Assembly: GCA_963682055.1 (NCBI GenBank)
Contig: OY821746.1
Location: forward strand, 23,812,481 to 23,876,480
From: Primula veris
Lineage: Eukaryota > Streptophyta > Magnoliopsida > Ericales > Primulaceae
Direction: 5' to 3'
DNA: 64,000 nucleotides
A model generated the notes under the pieces. The model was not told the origin of the DNA. It was given only the letters and a program-made list of their open reading frames with translations, and made no database searches. Shown here one piece after another: positions 44,166 through 59,106 of the stretch. The translations under genes and the position numbers were made by a program. The stretch's first letter is position 1, and every line of letters begins with the position of its first letter.

Positions 44166-46610
44166 TTACAGTATGCTAATAGCTACCGCTTATTTCTTTT
44201 CTTTTTTAAGTGTAAATAAGTGTCCATTTACTTTTCTTTTTTTTAAAGTAAATTTTCTTTGTTTTTAATTTTTAATTTTTACCCTTTTTATAGTCAAAAC
44301 ATATCAAATTCATACATACAAGTATATAACCTTAATTCATACATTTCGTTTGAAAATTTTGATCTTTTAAATGGTTTTTTTTGTTAAATTTTATGTGAAC
44401 ATGTTTCAAATCGTTAATTTTTACGGTGTTCGGAACATGACACTTATTTAGGTACCCAGAGATTATATATTACTAAAAAAATTATATTTACTAAGACTAT
44501 CATTTTCGAAAAATATCATAAAAAATCAAAATATAGTTACTTTCTATCCTTGTAAACAAAAAAAACATAGTAAAATAATAAAAAGAATTTTAAAATTCAT
44601 GATAGATTATACTGATTAAGAAAAACTAAAATTACAACGAAAAAAAAGGCAAATCCCAATAAATTATCATTTTTCAAACTATATTTCCAAAAAGTAACGA
44701 TCAAACTTTTTATTCGCAGAAAGTTCAACTTTCTCTCTCGCCATCTCAAACGCACCGAAATATAGTTCAACTATATATCACTACCTAATTCAAAATCACG
44801 TTGTAGCTTGCCCCGCTATCCTTACCCACCGTTTGCTCATGGGTCGATGATGGTAGCGGTGGTCTGACAAATCATCGATAAGGTCGTCGAAGGTCCGCTG
44901 AAGTGCATACACAATCGTGAATAGCATACACAGTCGTGGAAATTATTAGAACTAACATGTTTTTCGTGCTCGTGAGTTTTATTAAGGTCGTACGACAATG
45001 TTTTAAAATATATTTTACACACGCAAAACGGACTAGCGGTATGAATGTAAATTGGTTTTGAAAAAGACTATGTCGAAAGGGTAACTTTCAAGTGAGAAGT
45101 TGAAAAACGGTATTTATCCAAAGATAAATGGTCCCAATGAACACAACTAACACTCTTATGTTTTTAGTTGATCAAACATACAAGTGGGTCTCGAAACTCG
45201 AAAGCTGGTTGCCGGACCGTGTGCAGGTCTCGGGACTCAGTTCTTGGGATCGGGGTTCGAAAGTTGGTTGTGCTTGCGCAAATGACACGTCCTTATCCTT
45301 AATCGTTCTCGCACAGGCTCTGGTACCAGTCCTTGTTCTTGACTTTGTATTTATTACAAAGTTAATCCTCGAGATTTTGCGACGTGTAACAACTGCCATT
45401 ATGGTGATTTATGACATAGTTAATGTCTCAGTTACTTTTTATTTTCGTTTGGTTGAGTGAGGTTTGACTGATTTCCGTTTGGATGAATTAGAGCTTACAT
45501 CTTTCTTGAGTTTAGTAATTAGTTTTACCACTGAGTTTTTGACTTTTACTTATAGCTTCTGTAAACATTTAAATCACCCACCAATAACTATTCGGTCAAA
45601 TGATGTCGTGACAATTTTAATATTGTCATTGTCCTTAGATACAAACAAACTGAAAAAGTGAACACGGAAATAACGAGTTAAATAATGTAGATAATAGTGG
45701 GGTCGCCATTATCGTTCGCTCTAAAGCTCTACCAATGGGAAACAAAATAAATCCGTACAAGGACATAGTGAGTCCATTTTACGAATTATTGCACTTATAC
45801 GACTCAAATAGGCCTCACTCATGGGTATCAGAGCAATTTTTTCTATTGCTTTTACAAAACTTACTTCGTGTATCAGTAAATCACCTTCCATTAGTACAAC
45901 AGCAACTTCTTTTGTTGAATGGGGTTTGACCGATTTCCGTTAGGTTGAATGTAGTTTGGCTAATGTAACATCCTAACTATTGTTTTTATTTTCAGTACAT
46001 GCACATATGCATATATTCGGTGATATTGAGTAAGAGGTCGGTTTAAATTAGAATGAGGAAAAATAAAAAAAGAAAATAAGAGAAGGGAAGAAGTATTTTG
46101 ATGGTGGATCTAATCTTAATATATAGTTTTTTAAAATTCTTTATTTGCATTGTGAGTATTAGTAGAAAATGTTTTACTGCCTAAATTATGTATAACCCAA
46201 AACTGCAATTTTGTGTCAAACTCTTGATGGATTCAAACTATTTCGTGATTATTCCTTTGTTAGAAACTTTGATAATAATTTAATGGTTAATCTACATTCA
46301 CTTATATCTACATAGGAATTTTATTTATAATATTTGAAGCTTCCAAACGAGACGTATCAATTTTCTAAACATGCATGCGAAATCAATCTGATATAAGCAG
46401 TCGCGTTAACAACGCTTCCAAACTACCATCTAAGAATATTGATTGTGATAAATCTTTTCATACAATAAAGTTAACTCAATTATGAAAGTTTTTGTTCAAC
46501 CAAAACAGGAAAATAGTAGTTTTTGGATTTTTGGTGAATTTTTCTAAGATCAGTGCCGAGCTTCGAAATTGTCACGAACTTGGATACCCAACCAGCTTTG
46601 AAATTAGAAT
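44166..46610. other. Intergenic sequence upstream of FLK, repeat remnants
   Basis: Contains the FLK promoter side, then low-complexity AT-rich DNA. Near 45826 TGGGTATCAGAGC closely resembles the tRNA-Met primer site of LTR elements, but no LTR could be fitted around it. The 110-residue open frame at 45128-45460 shows no family resemblance. Confidence 0.4.
45440..45965. repeat. Copies of a ~30-bp TTTCCGTTTGGTTGAATGAG motif
   Basis: The motif occurs at about 45440-45490 and 45915-45960 and, as a tandem array, at 53300-53440. The copies are separated by unrelated DNA. Confidence 0.55.
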
Positions 46611-46612
46611 TA

Positions 46613-47403
46613 CAGTAGAACATTTCTAAATTAATACTCGCTAAATTAATAAACTCTTTAAAATAATATTTTTCTCCGGTCCTGACTTGGTCCAGTGTAA
46701 AAAATCACCAATTTCGATAAATTAATAAGATAATAAATTTTCAAAAAATCCTTATATAAATATTGGTCCCGATAAAATCATAAATTGATAATTCTTGAAA
46801 ATAACAAACATTACTAGAACGACTTAGTGAAATATGAATCTATAGCCGTTCGGTTCTTTTAAAAATTTAAATTTAATTGAATATCATCCATAATTTTTGT
46901 AAGTGCATTCAAAAGCTCTAGTGTTGTCTTTTCAAATTGCACCAAAAAAGTACGAAGTGTTCTACACGCGATAAATGTTACTTTCGCGTGACTACTTCTA
47001 CAGGACTATATCATCTTCAATTTTATTATCTTTATTGTTTTAAAGACGGTATCCACAATTTCTTCCAAGGTTTGGGCATGTGAACATGTTTCATTTTCAC
47101 ATGGGTAATCCAACAAGCCATTGACATCCATTTTATTACGATAATCGAGACCATCAGTCATTTTCCCAAATTCATGAATAACTTACTCAATAGTGGTTTC
47201 ATCTAAATTAATGGAAACTTCATCTATCAAATGAATTTTGCATTGTCGAAAATAATTTGTTACTGTCGCATGTTGAACATTAATCGTCCAATCGATAAAA
47301 ACTTATTTAAAATAATAATTATTAATTTATCGATTAATTAATATCTTTTTAAATTAATAAATTTCTACGGTCCGGACACTATTGATTTATAGAGGTTTTA
47401 CCG
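46613..47403 (-). mobile_element. pogo-like (Tc1/mariner superfamily) element relic
   Basis: The left end is CAGTAGAACATTTCTAAATTAATA. The right end is the reverse complement of CGGTAAAACCTCTATAAATC. Both are flanked by TA (46611-46612 and 47404-47405), the usual target duplication. These ends match plant pogo-like elements of the Lemi1/Limpet type. On the minus strand between about 47290 and 47000, an interrupted frame reads VQHATVTNYFRQCKIHLIDE, then LDYPCENE, resembling the C-terminal part of the CENP-B-like transposase of this group. Stops and missing DDE parts make it inactive. Confidence 0.7.
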
Positions 47404-48540
47404 TAGATTACTTTGGAATTATGAAAAATTCTAGAAAAAAAATGTATGATAAACTGCTCCTCATGGGTTATATTAGTGCTTGACTCGTGTCTTTTGGTTG
47501 CGAATTAAAGTAGAAATTGACTTGACAATTTTAAGTTCAATTCGGAAAAATTTGCAACTGAATCGTTTAACGTACAAATAAAATTATAACTTGCTCCTAG
47601 CTACTTAGTTAAAGACCTATATAAGTCATATAATATAGATAACTCTTAATTAAAGTAGGTTGTTGTCATAAATGTTATTCAAATAACTTATAGAGATGGT
47701 ATAAGCAGTGGCGGAAGCAGAACTTTAAACTAGTGAGATCAAAATATATTGACAAAAAAAAGAGTCAAAATAAAAAATAAAAAAAAACTGCAAAAGATCA
47801 AACATTGTTACTTAATTTACAATCGACTCATACGGTCACTTATATCTTGAAAGCGATGCATAATAACATCGTTCAACAAACTTTCAAATATATCATTTTC
47901 AGTATAAACTACTAAATCATATAAACAAAAACAAACCAATGAAATTAACTAGTTAAGTAAGTTACAAAGTGAAATAATAATTTTATTCAAAATAAACTAA
48001 AATAAGTCAAACAGTAAGTTTACCCAACTTAATTTATACGTGTAAATAACAAAGTAAACATTCTATAAACAATCTGCTAAACAACTAACTAATTTAAACG
48101 ACACAATTGATTTATACATGTTCCATTAAGAATTTTTCTTAATAAAGAACTAACTAAAAATTTTCCAAATTTATATAGTACCTAGATTTTTCTATAAAAA
48201 GCTATTAAAGAGTACTATAACTTTTTTTAAGTAATTAACAACGGTTAAGCAAATAAGAATATAATCAATAAAGTACGCTACATTATTAATTTTGCAAACT
48301 AGTTAAATAGTTATGATAAAAAAGAAAGACTAAGAAAGAGGGAAAAATTAGCTGTGCCTCCAACTTAACTTGTGTTGGAAATAACATGTATGACTGATCA
48401 TCGTATAATGGATTGAGTTTGGGATTTGTTAGTGTTAAAGTCATTACTTATATATATATATATAATACAAACTCTCTATTTAAATAAAATACTAATTTTG
48501 TAATTAACTTAACAGCACATAGGCATTTTGGTAAATTTTA

Positions 48541-50734
48541 TACAAATAATGCCTAATAGGTACCACTTTTGAAATTATATTACTCCTAGGTACCTCCATA
48601 ATTTCATATTATAGATACCACTTTTTAATTATTTACTTTATTTACCAAAACGCCATACACATATTTCATAAAAAATGGAAAAAAAACACATAAAATTATA
48701 TAAAATGAAAAAAATGAAAAAAAAAATCACAAAAAATGGTAAAAATTTTTTAAAAAAATGTATTTTTATTAAAAAAACACAAAAAATCATAAAAAAATCA
48801 CAAAATCACAACAAAAAAAAAATCACGAAATATTATAAAAAAGAAAAAAAATCACATAAAATTATAAAAAATGAAAAAAATCACAAAATATTATAAAAAA
48901 CTAAAAAAAACTAAAAAAAATCACAAAAAAATATTAAAAAAATGAAAAAATTCACAAAATTATAAAAAAAAAAAATGAAAAAAATCACTTTTATTGAACT
49001 TTATGCACTTTCGACTGAACCAGATGCACTTTCGACTGAACCAGATGCACTTTTAGCTGAACTATATGCACTTTCAGCCGAACCAGATGTACTTTTAGTT
49101 GAACCAGATGCAGGTTTTACAGAACGATATGCACTTTTATTGATCTAGATGCACTTTTGTCTGAACCAGATGCAATTTTAGCTGAACTAGATACACTTTT
49201 AGCTGAACCATATGCACTTTCAGCCGAACCATATAAACTTTTAGTTGAACTAGATGCAGGTTTTACAGAACGATATGCACTTTTATTGAACTAGATGCAC
49301 TTTTGTCTGAACCATATGCACTTTCAGCTGAACCAGATACACTTTTAGCTGAACCATATGCACTTTCAGTTGTACCAAATGCACTTTTAGTTGAATCAGA
49401 TGCATTTTTAACAGAACTATATGCACTTTCGACTGTACTATATTCATTTTCGACTACACTATATGCATTTTTGACTTAACTATATGTACTTTTCACTAAA
49501 TTAGATGCAATTTAAGCTGAACCAGATGTATTTTCAGCTGATCCAGATGCACTTTTAGCTGAACTATATGTATACTCACTTTTATTGAACTATATTTACT
49601 TTCGACTGAATTGTATGCACTTTCAACGGAACTAGATGTACTTTCAGCTGAATTGAATGCAATTTCGACTCAAATTTATGCATTTTTGACTAACCATATA
49701 CACTTTCGACTGAACTATATGCACTTTTATTGAACTATATACGCTTTTGACTGAATTATATGTATTTTTGACTGAAGTAGATGCACTTTCAGCTCATTCA
49801 GATTAAAAAAAGGCACATTTATCATGGAAAAACTATTTTTTTGTATAAAAAAAATCACTTTTCGTTATAAAAAGTGTTATATTGACAAAAAAAAAATTAT
49901 ATATTTTTTGTAATTTTTTAAAAAGTTTATGATTTTTTCATTTTTTTTATAATTCTTTTTTTTTTGTGTTTTTTTCATTTTTTATAATTTTTATAATTTT
50001 TTGTGATTTTTGTTATTTTTTTTATAATGTTTTGTGATTTTTTGTGATTTTTATATAATTTTTTTTTTGTTTTTTTGATTTTTTTAATAATTTTTTGAGA
50101 TTTTTGATGATTTTTTATATATATTTTTTATTTTTCGGTATAAAAAGTGTTATATTGACAAAAAAATTATATATTTTTTTTGTAATTTTTTAAAAAGTTT
50201 GTGATTTTTTTTTCATTTTTTGTGATTTTTTGTAATTTTTTATAATTTTTATAATTTTTTATAATTTTTTTTGTGATTTTTGTATTTTTTTAATAATTTT
50301 TGTGATTTTTGGTGATTTTTTATAATTTTTTATATTTTTTTTGGTGATTTTTTGTGATTTTTTGTGATTTTTTGTTATTTTTATAACTTTTTTTGATTTT
50401 TGTGATTTTTTATAATTTGTTTTTGATTTTTTATAATTTTTTATGTTTTTTTGTGATTTTTGTGATTTTTTTTAGAATTTTTTGTTTTTTTTTTTATTTT
50501 TTGTGATTTTTTTCATTTTTATAATTTTTTTGTGTTTTTTTTTATTTTGTTGTAATTTAAAACTATTTTTTTGGGTTTATAGAAAGATAAAATATGTATA
50601 TTATATTTTGGTTTGCATGACAATTTAGTAAATAAACTAAATAATTAAAAAGTGGTACCTATGAGGAATGTGAAATTATTAAGATATCTAGGAGGAGTAT
50701 AATTTACTATGAGATACTTATAGTGAATTGCCCC
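48541..50734. mobile_element. ~2.2-kb foldback element with A-rich and T-rich arms
   Basis: The outer ends are inverted repeats of at least 85 bases, with a ~45-base well-matched part: ATACCACTTTTTAATTATTT on the left and AAATAATTAAAAAGTGGTAC on the right. Inside the left end is an A-rich segment (48665-48985) full of AAAAAATCACAAAA. Inside the right end is a T-rich segment (49860-50560) full of TTTTGTGATTTTTT, its complement. The core between them is the 21-bp minisatellite. Confidence 0.7.
48985..49800 (+). repeat. 21-bp minisatellite, GATGCACTTTCGACTGAACCA
   Basis: Close to 39 units of a 21-base repeat fill about 0.8 kb. Variation is concentrated at CGACT/TAGCT/CAGCC in the middle and at the ends (CCA or CTA; GAT or TAT). 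In one frame a unit would read DALSTEP, but several units are 20 or otherwise off length and break the frame, so it is not a protein. Confidence 0.9.
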
Positions 50735-50870
50735 AATTTTATATAGAAGTAAGGAGGTTCAGCTGACCCCCCTTGACCCATTACAATTCCGTCAGTGGGG
50801 ACAAGAAAACTGTTAGACGCAAATGCGCGGTCCAAAGAAACTTATGGTAAAAGGTGGGCGTCGAACACTT

Positions 50871-51576
50871 AGCCCTCGTTTGGTTGTGTTACTCATAGTG
50901 CAGGGACTATGAGTAACATTGAGATTACGATGTTATAACAAAAGATGATGGTATTAGTAGTATGGATAACTAGTCCAATGTAGTGTTTGTTTGCATTGGT
51001 GTTGCATCCGCACTATAATCTATAATTTACAATTTTACCCATCTTAAATGATACCAACAAATTAATCAAATTACAATTATTTATTTTTGTTTTCATTAAC
51101 TATAATTTTAGGTAATCATTTAATTACACCTATTAATATCACCTCAATTTGATGAGTTTTGCGGTTCCTCATTTATAAAATAACTTGAACAATTTGACTC
51201 AAGTTCCAAAAACATTGTAAAACCCAATAAGGTTGAAAATAAAGTCCGCATATCGTAAAATACGGTAACATAAAACATTAATAAATGTAATATTCTTGGT
51301 AGGTATTTTTTTTTGTAAGAATATTTTTTGTTACACTTATAGAAGTTTTTTTCAAATAGTTATAAAAGGTTAGTTTGGTCATTTAAAAAAAATGGTTGGA
51401 CTAAATATCTTAATACTACCCTTCCTTGTTACTTCAAATGCTCCCATCTGGTCTGGGGTTATCTGATATCCAGCGTGGCTTGTAATACACATTAAATTTT
51501 GTTAACAAACATGTTATTTATGGGACCTGCGGTATTTATAATACAATACTAACACAAATACACCCCAAACAAGGCC
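50871..51576. mobile_element. PIF/Harbinger-type MITE (Tourist-like)
   Basis: The ends GCCCTCGTTTGGTTGTG and, read in reverse complement, GGCCTTGTTTGGGGTG bound 706 bases. They are flanked by TTA on each side (50868-50870 and 51577-51579), the usual Harbinger target duplication. The inner parts are not well paired. Confidence 0.55.
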
Positions 51577-51829
51577 TTAGTGTATTATAATTTTGTATGT
51601 CATCGCTTTTGACTTCTTCTAGCGGACTTAAGGTATTTCTGTATAGTTTATGTATTTTCAAGAATGTGCAGGTGTGACTAATTATCGGTTTAGCAAACCG
51701 GACAAATTTTACTAAGTATTGTGCTACTACTTGTAAATTGTGCAAATGTGGTTAATTAATGAGTTGGTAAAGCCGGAATGGCCTTGTTATGGATTGATTA
51801 TGAAATTAATAAGAAATGGTCATGTCATG

Positions 51830-52500
51830 ACATTAGCATTTTCTTTTTCCGCTACAGTGTGATTGATAAAACAATAACTTTGGTTGGTGGCGTTATGCTT
51901 TTCAACGATAATATAATAAGTAAAATATAACAAGTATTGGACACTTCGTTGCTCTTTATTATTACTCGGTGTTTATTCTTGCTCGAATTACAATTTCTTA
52001 TTACACTTGTACTTGGTCTACAATTTAATCTTAATCTTGGTCTTTATCTTTGTCTTCGGTGCTCAGTCTTTAATTGATCTCGGTTTGCTTTCTAGTGAGA
52101 TAAACTCTGACAAGTTTCTCTCTTTTATCTTCTTCTCTCTATCTTTTTCTAATTCCCTTTCCCAGTGAAGGTACTGGACTATTTATAGGCATTTACGCGT
52201 CATTGGATATTGACAAGTGTCTCCATCTCATGCATCATCTCATGGGCTTTTTCCATGTGGACCCTTACTAACTGGGCTAAGATATTTATGGAATAATTGT
52301 CTTTATCCTTAAATGGGAAAAATACTGTTATACCCCTGGCCTTGCTTTTTGCATTGGATACCCATTTATAACGCATTGCTTGGTTACTACCCGAATAGAT
52401 ATATTCGGGTCTAATTTTTGTGCTCTATCAGTGATAGTGTTGTTTCCTCCTATAGAGATAATTTTAAGATACTCCATGTAGGTTGAATTATCATGTCATT
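51830..52500 (-). mobile_element. LTR-like segment, probably a solo LTR
   Basis: On the minus strand a TATAAATA box (52187-52180) lies after CATTGG and GACGCGT motifs and is followed by a purine-rich leader and a long region without frames, like an LTR. The direct repeats ATGTCAT..CAT..AGCAT.TT..TTTTCCGCTACAG at about 51820-51857 and 52491-52524 bracket it. Exact TG/CA ends are not set. Confidence 0.35.
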
Positions 52501-52509
52501 ACATAAGCA

Positions 52510-52620
52510 TATTTTTCCGCTACAGTTGAGTAGCGTCGTTTTTCGCTACAGTTGAGTAGCGTCATTTTTCGTTACGGTTGAGTAGCGTGGTTTTTCGCTA
52601 TAGTTGAGTAGCGTGTTTTC
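52510..52620 (+). repeat. Four tandem micro-hairpins, CGCTACAGTTGAGTAGCG
   Basis: A 26-base unit TTTTTCGCTACAGTTGAGTAGCGTCG (split here: T-run, then an 18-base hairpin) occurs four times: hairpins at 52518-52535, 52544-52561, 52570-52587 and 52596-52613. Each has a 6-bp stem CGCTAC/GTAGCG and loop AGTTGA. In units 3 and 4 the single stem changes leave a G-T-type pair. Confidence 0.85.
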
Positions 52621-53045
52621 CTCGCATAAGAGATGAATCTATGGTACCGCACGTAGTTGGATGGATCCTACATGACGTGTAGGAGAATGGATCCTACACG
52701 ATCACTTGAGCCCAAGGCATTTTTATTCTTGCATTAGAATTACGATATTTGCGAGCACACGTCCATGGTAGTTGATTTATGTATTGTTATACATTTAACG
52801 TGTGTTTCGCAGGAAATTGACATGCGTCGACTTACTTGATTATAATTTCGTTAAGTTAGTAGCCCTACTGAGTATTTATTCGAAATACTCAATCCGTTGC
52901 TTTTATATATTTTTTCCAAGGAATGTTATGGGCAAAGCAAATCCAGGAGAAGCCGAAAGCGGGGGACATTAGTGTGATATCATTTTTTGTTAAAAAACTA
53001 TTCTATATAATTTTAGAAAATAATGTTCTTCCATTTTGGCTTGTT

Positions 53046-53595
53046 GCATTTAAAACTTGGGAAGTATGAAATGGTTTGAAAAAGTTTCACGTTATGATAT
53101 TTATGAATTCTGGATATACTTAGAGAATCCGAACATACTGGAAACGATTAATACGCTATTAAAATATGCGTTCTTTTGGTCTGTTCATTGCTCTTTTTAT
53201 GATCATGATGTGAAGTTTACAAAAAAATAACACTTCAGTTTTTTTGAAACACTTATTGATTTCTCGTGAGTGGTAAATAAATGGTTGGTTCTTACGGTTG
53301 ATTTCCATTTTAACTGATTTCATGTAGGTTGAATGGGGTTTTGCTGATTTCCGTTCGTTTGAATGAGGTTTCACTGATTTTCGTTTGGTTAAATGAGATT
53401 TGGATGATTTTCGTTTAGTCGAATGAAAATCAGATAATAACAACTAAAAATAAGCGTAAATCATTCTCTACTTAACCAATAAAGCAACTATCGTCCATTG
53501 AGTTTTGTGCTGTGAAAAATTAGGAAGTAGGAAATGGTTTGTTAAAGTTTCATGTTATGGTATTTATGAATTCTGGATATACTTAGATGTTCTAA
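53046..53595. repeat. Direct repeats flanking an array of ~30-bp units
   Basis: GGAAGTATGAAATGGTTTG with TATTTATGAATTCTGGATAT (about 53060-53120) recurs at about 53525-53585. Between them (53300-53430) are four to five ~30-base units of the type GAATGAGGTTTCACTGATTT. The minus-strand frame here with repeating KPHSTKRKSA-like words comes from this array. Confidence 0.65.
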
Positions 53596-54144
53596 CCCAG
53601 TAACAGAGCCGACCCTTGTATGAACCATAACATCCCTTGAAGTTAGGTGTCGTCGAATCAAAAGACGCCAAAAAAATCGTAATACTAGTTATATAGAGAA
53701 ATTCAGTAAATATTAATATACAAGCAAGATCATTTTAGTTTTGACACCCTTGTATGTTCTTGAGAATCCAGGCGTTCGAGACTACTCCCCCACACTCATT
53801 TTCATTTTTTTTCATTAACTTAACGTGTTAAACTAAAAGTTCTAATTTGTTACCCCAAGCATTTTACATCTCTCAATTCTACCATCTTAACAAACGAGAA
53901 TTTATTATTTAATTAGATACTATTTTTATTACTATACAATATTTTTTCTTTGTTGGTTGTATCTGTCACTATCCACTGATGGCCGTCAACTCAATTACGG
54001 CCTAATACCGCTTAATCAACACCTAATCGTCTAATCGGGCATAATGCACTAATTTCCACCTAGGCTTGACATTTAAAACAATAACTATAATACACAAAAG
54101 TAAGGGTAATTTGGTCATTTGAAGTATTATACTGTATAGATATA

Positions 54145-54152
54145 TAGGGTTT
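54145..54152 (+). promoter_or_regulatory. Telo-box TAGGGTTT upstream of RPS11
   Basis: TAGGGTTT, 75 bases before the start codon, is the telo-box motif common in promoters and leaders of plant ribosomal protein genes. A CT-rich leader (CTCTCTCTCTCTCTCTAG, 54201-54218) follows. Confidence 0.6.
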
Positions 54153-54226
54153 TATTATCACCATTCTTATTTTATATTTATTGTCTTTAAATTCCGCCGC
54201 CTCTCTCTCTCTCTCTAGACTCAGCC

Positions 54227-57623
<3,397 letters not shown>

Positions 57624-59106
57624 GTCCAGTGACAAATTTTCAATATTTCTATGGTGGGTTGTGCATCTATGCTAGATTTCCCAGAAGTCTGAACTTAGAT
57701 GGAACTATTGAAATACCTTTTATTTTAGAAGTTCAGAGCATTCAACATTGTATGAGACTGAGATTCATGGTTGTCGAAAGTTTTTCAATAGGTGATCTCT
57801 AGTTATTACTTAGTTTTTATTTTGTATTCATTTCCCGTTGGTGTTTGGTTAGAAATTCGTTTCTCTTTCTTCTGTTTTTTGCTATAACTTTTAATCAAAT
57901 TTACGGAAGTTCAATTTTCAGAAACTTGTTTTTCTTTTCATTTGGTTGGCATAAATGGTTCCACGGCATCATTTTAAAGGGTGTCTCGGCGGATATGAAT
58001 TCTAGTTTTCTTACAGATTTACAGTGGAGGCCAAGTAATAACGTATTTGCTTTAAAGAAATGATGTATGATACCTTTTATGCAGACCTTTTGTTCACAAA
58101 GAAAAGTAAAAGGATACGAAATGACTGTATACTCATTCTGAACATTCTTTCCTCGAGTTATTTTGGTTTTGGTCAATTACCAAGAGTTGCCTTGGCCTTT
58201 GAATAAGATTTGGGCGGATGAACTCAGTACATTACATGTTTATGGAATGGAACATACTTTGTTGTTTTTACCAATTTTGATCAGTCGTATGTTATGAGCA
58301 AATAGTTGGATATTAAAGAATTACTCCTTTTACCTTCGAAATTGACATTATTGTTTCAGAAAACTAGAATGTCTCCGAAAACTAATGTATTGATATTTAG
58401 GATGCATGCATTTCTCGATTGTGTTATTTGGAAGGGAATTTAGCTCTTTCCTACTGAGTTCTAGCAAATAGACCAATACAAAATCGTTACACAAGTAGGT
58501 CTATAGTCTATAGGCAATCATTTGTCAATAAACACACAATCCACTTTTGCAATATAATCAATACAAACAAATGATGCTGTATTGGATTTGCTGTTCAAAT
58601 AAACAATATGGTATTTGTTATCTCATTGTAATTTGTAAGTCGATTAGGGACTTATAAACACCGGACTCATAGTCCAGCAAAACAAACAAGGACTTAGAGG
58701 TTGGAAAAGGACTCACTCAAGCTATAAACATGTTCATTTGATCCTCTACTACTCCAGGCAAGTCAAAAACTGTATATATCTCACCAATTTTTGCACAACT
58801 CACTGAACCTAGTCAAAGGCAACAACAGAAAAAGAGAGAGAAAGAGTAGAAGCCTTGAAAAAATCTACGAATCTTGAACAAATATTTTCTTACAAAATCT
58901 GTATATTCTTAGGTTACAGAATTTTCTTTTTAGTAGTACATTGCCGTTCAACAAATTGGAGCTGAGAAGAGGCTGGAAAATGAAACAAGGAGTTAGGTCG
59001 TTTTCTTATCCAAAGGGCCAAAAGAACTTACAATTGCTGTGTTCTCTATCTAGGATATATCAATTATGTATCTTTAGTAGCCACTTGTATAAAATATATC
59101 AGCTGG
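57624..59106. other. Region between the convergent RPS11 and HPAT genes
   Basis: Contains the 3' UTRs of both genes and no other gene that I recognise. RPS11 3' UTR should occupy the left few hundred bases. AAATAAAC at 58597 and AATAAACAC at 58528 are possible polyadenylation signals, not confirmed. Confidence 0.45.

Larger units (their letters stand above)
47706..50797. mobile_element. hAT-type element, ~3.1 kb, non-autonomous, with nested foldback
   Basis: The left end is CAGTGGCGGAAGCAG. The right end, read in reverse complement, is CACTGACGGAATTG. The flanking 8-mers GGTATAAG (47698-47705) and GGGACAAG (50798-50805) agree at six of eight positions, as expected for an old hAT target duplication. 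The subterminal GGTTCAGCTGACCCCCCTTG at the right is typical of Tip100-like plant hATs. No transposase frame remains. Confidence 0.6.

Noticed and set aside
45128..45460. 110-residue plus-strand open frame upstream of FLK
   Set aside because: No recognisable domain, no splice context, and it sits among repeat remnants; an overlapping frame on the other strand is equally long.
45826..45838. TGGGTATCAGAGC as the primer site of another LTR element
   Set aside because: Has an extra base relative to TGGTATCAGAGC, and no LTR pair or TG/CA boundaries could be found around it.
48675..48896. Lys-rich 73-residue open frame
   Set aside because: Translation of the A-rich foldback arm.
48985..49800. Possible CRISPR array or heptad-repeat protein
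   Set aside because: Repeats are contiguous without unique spacers, and unit-length changes break the reading frame; this is a minisatellite in a eukaryotic genome.
53159..53443. Minus-strand frame with KPHSTKRKSA-like repeats
   Set aside because: Produced by the ~30-bp tandem array; the repeat length makes any frame look periodic.
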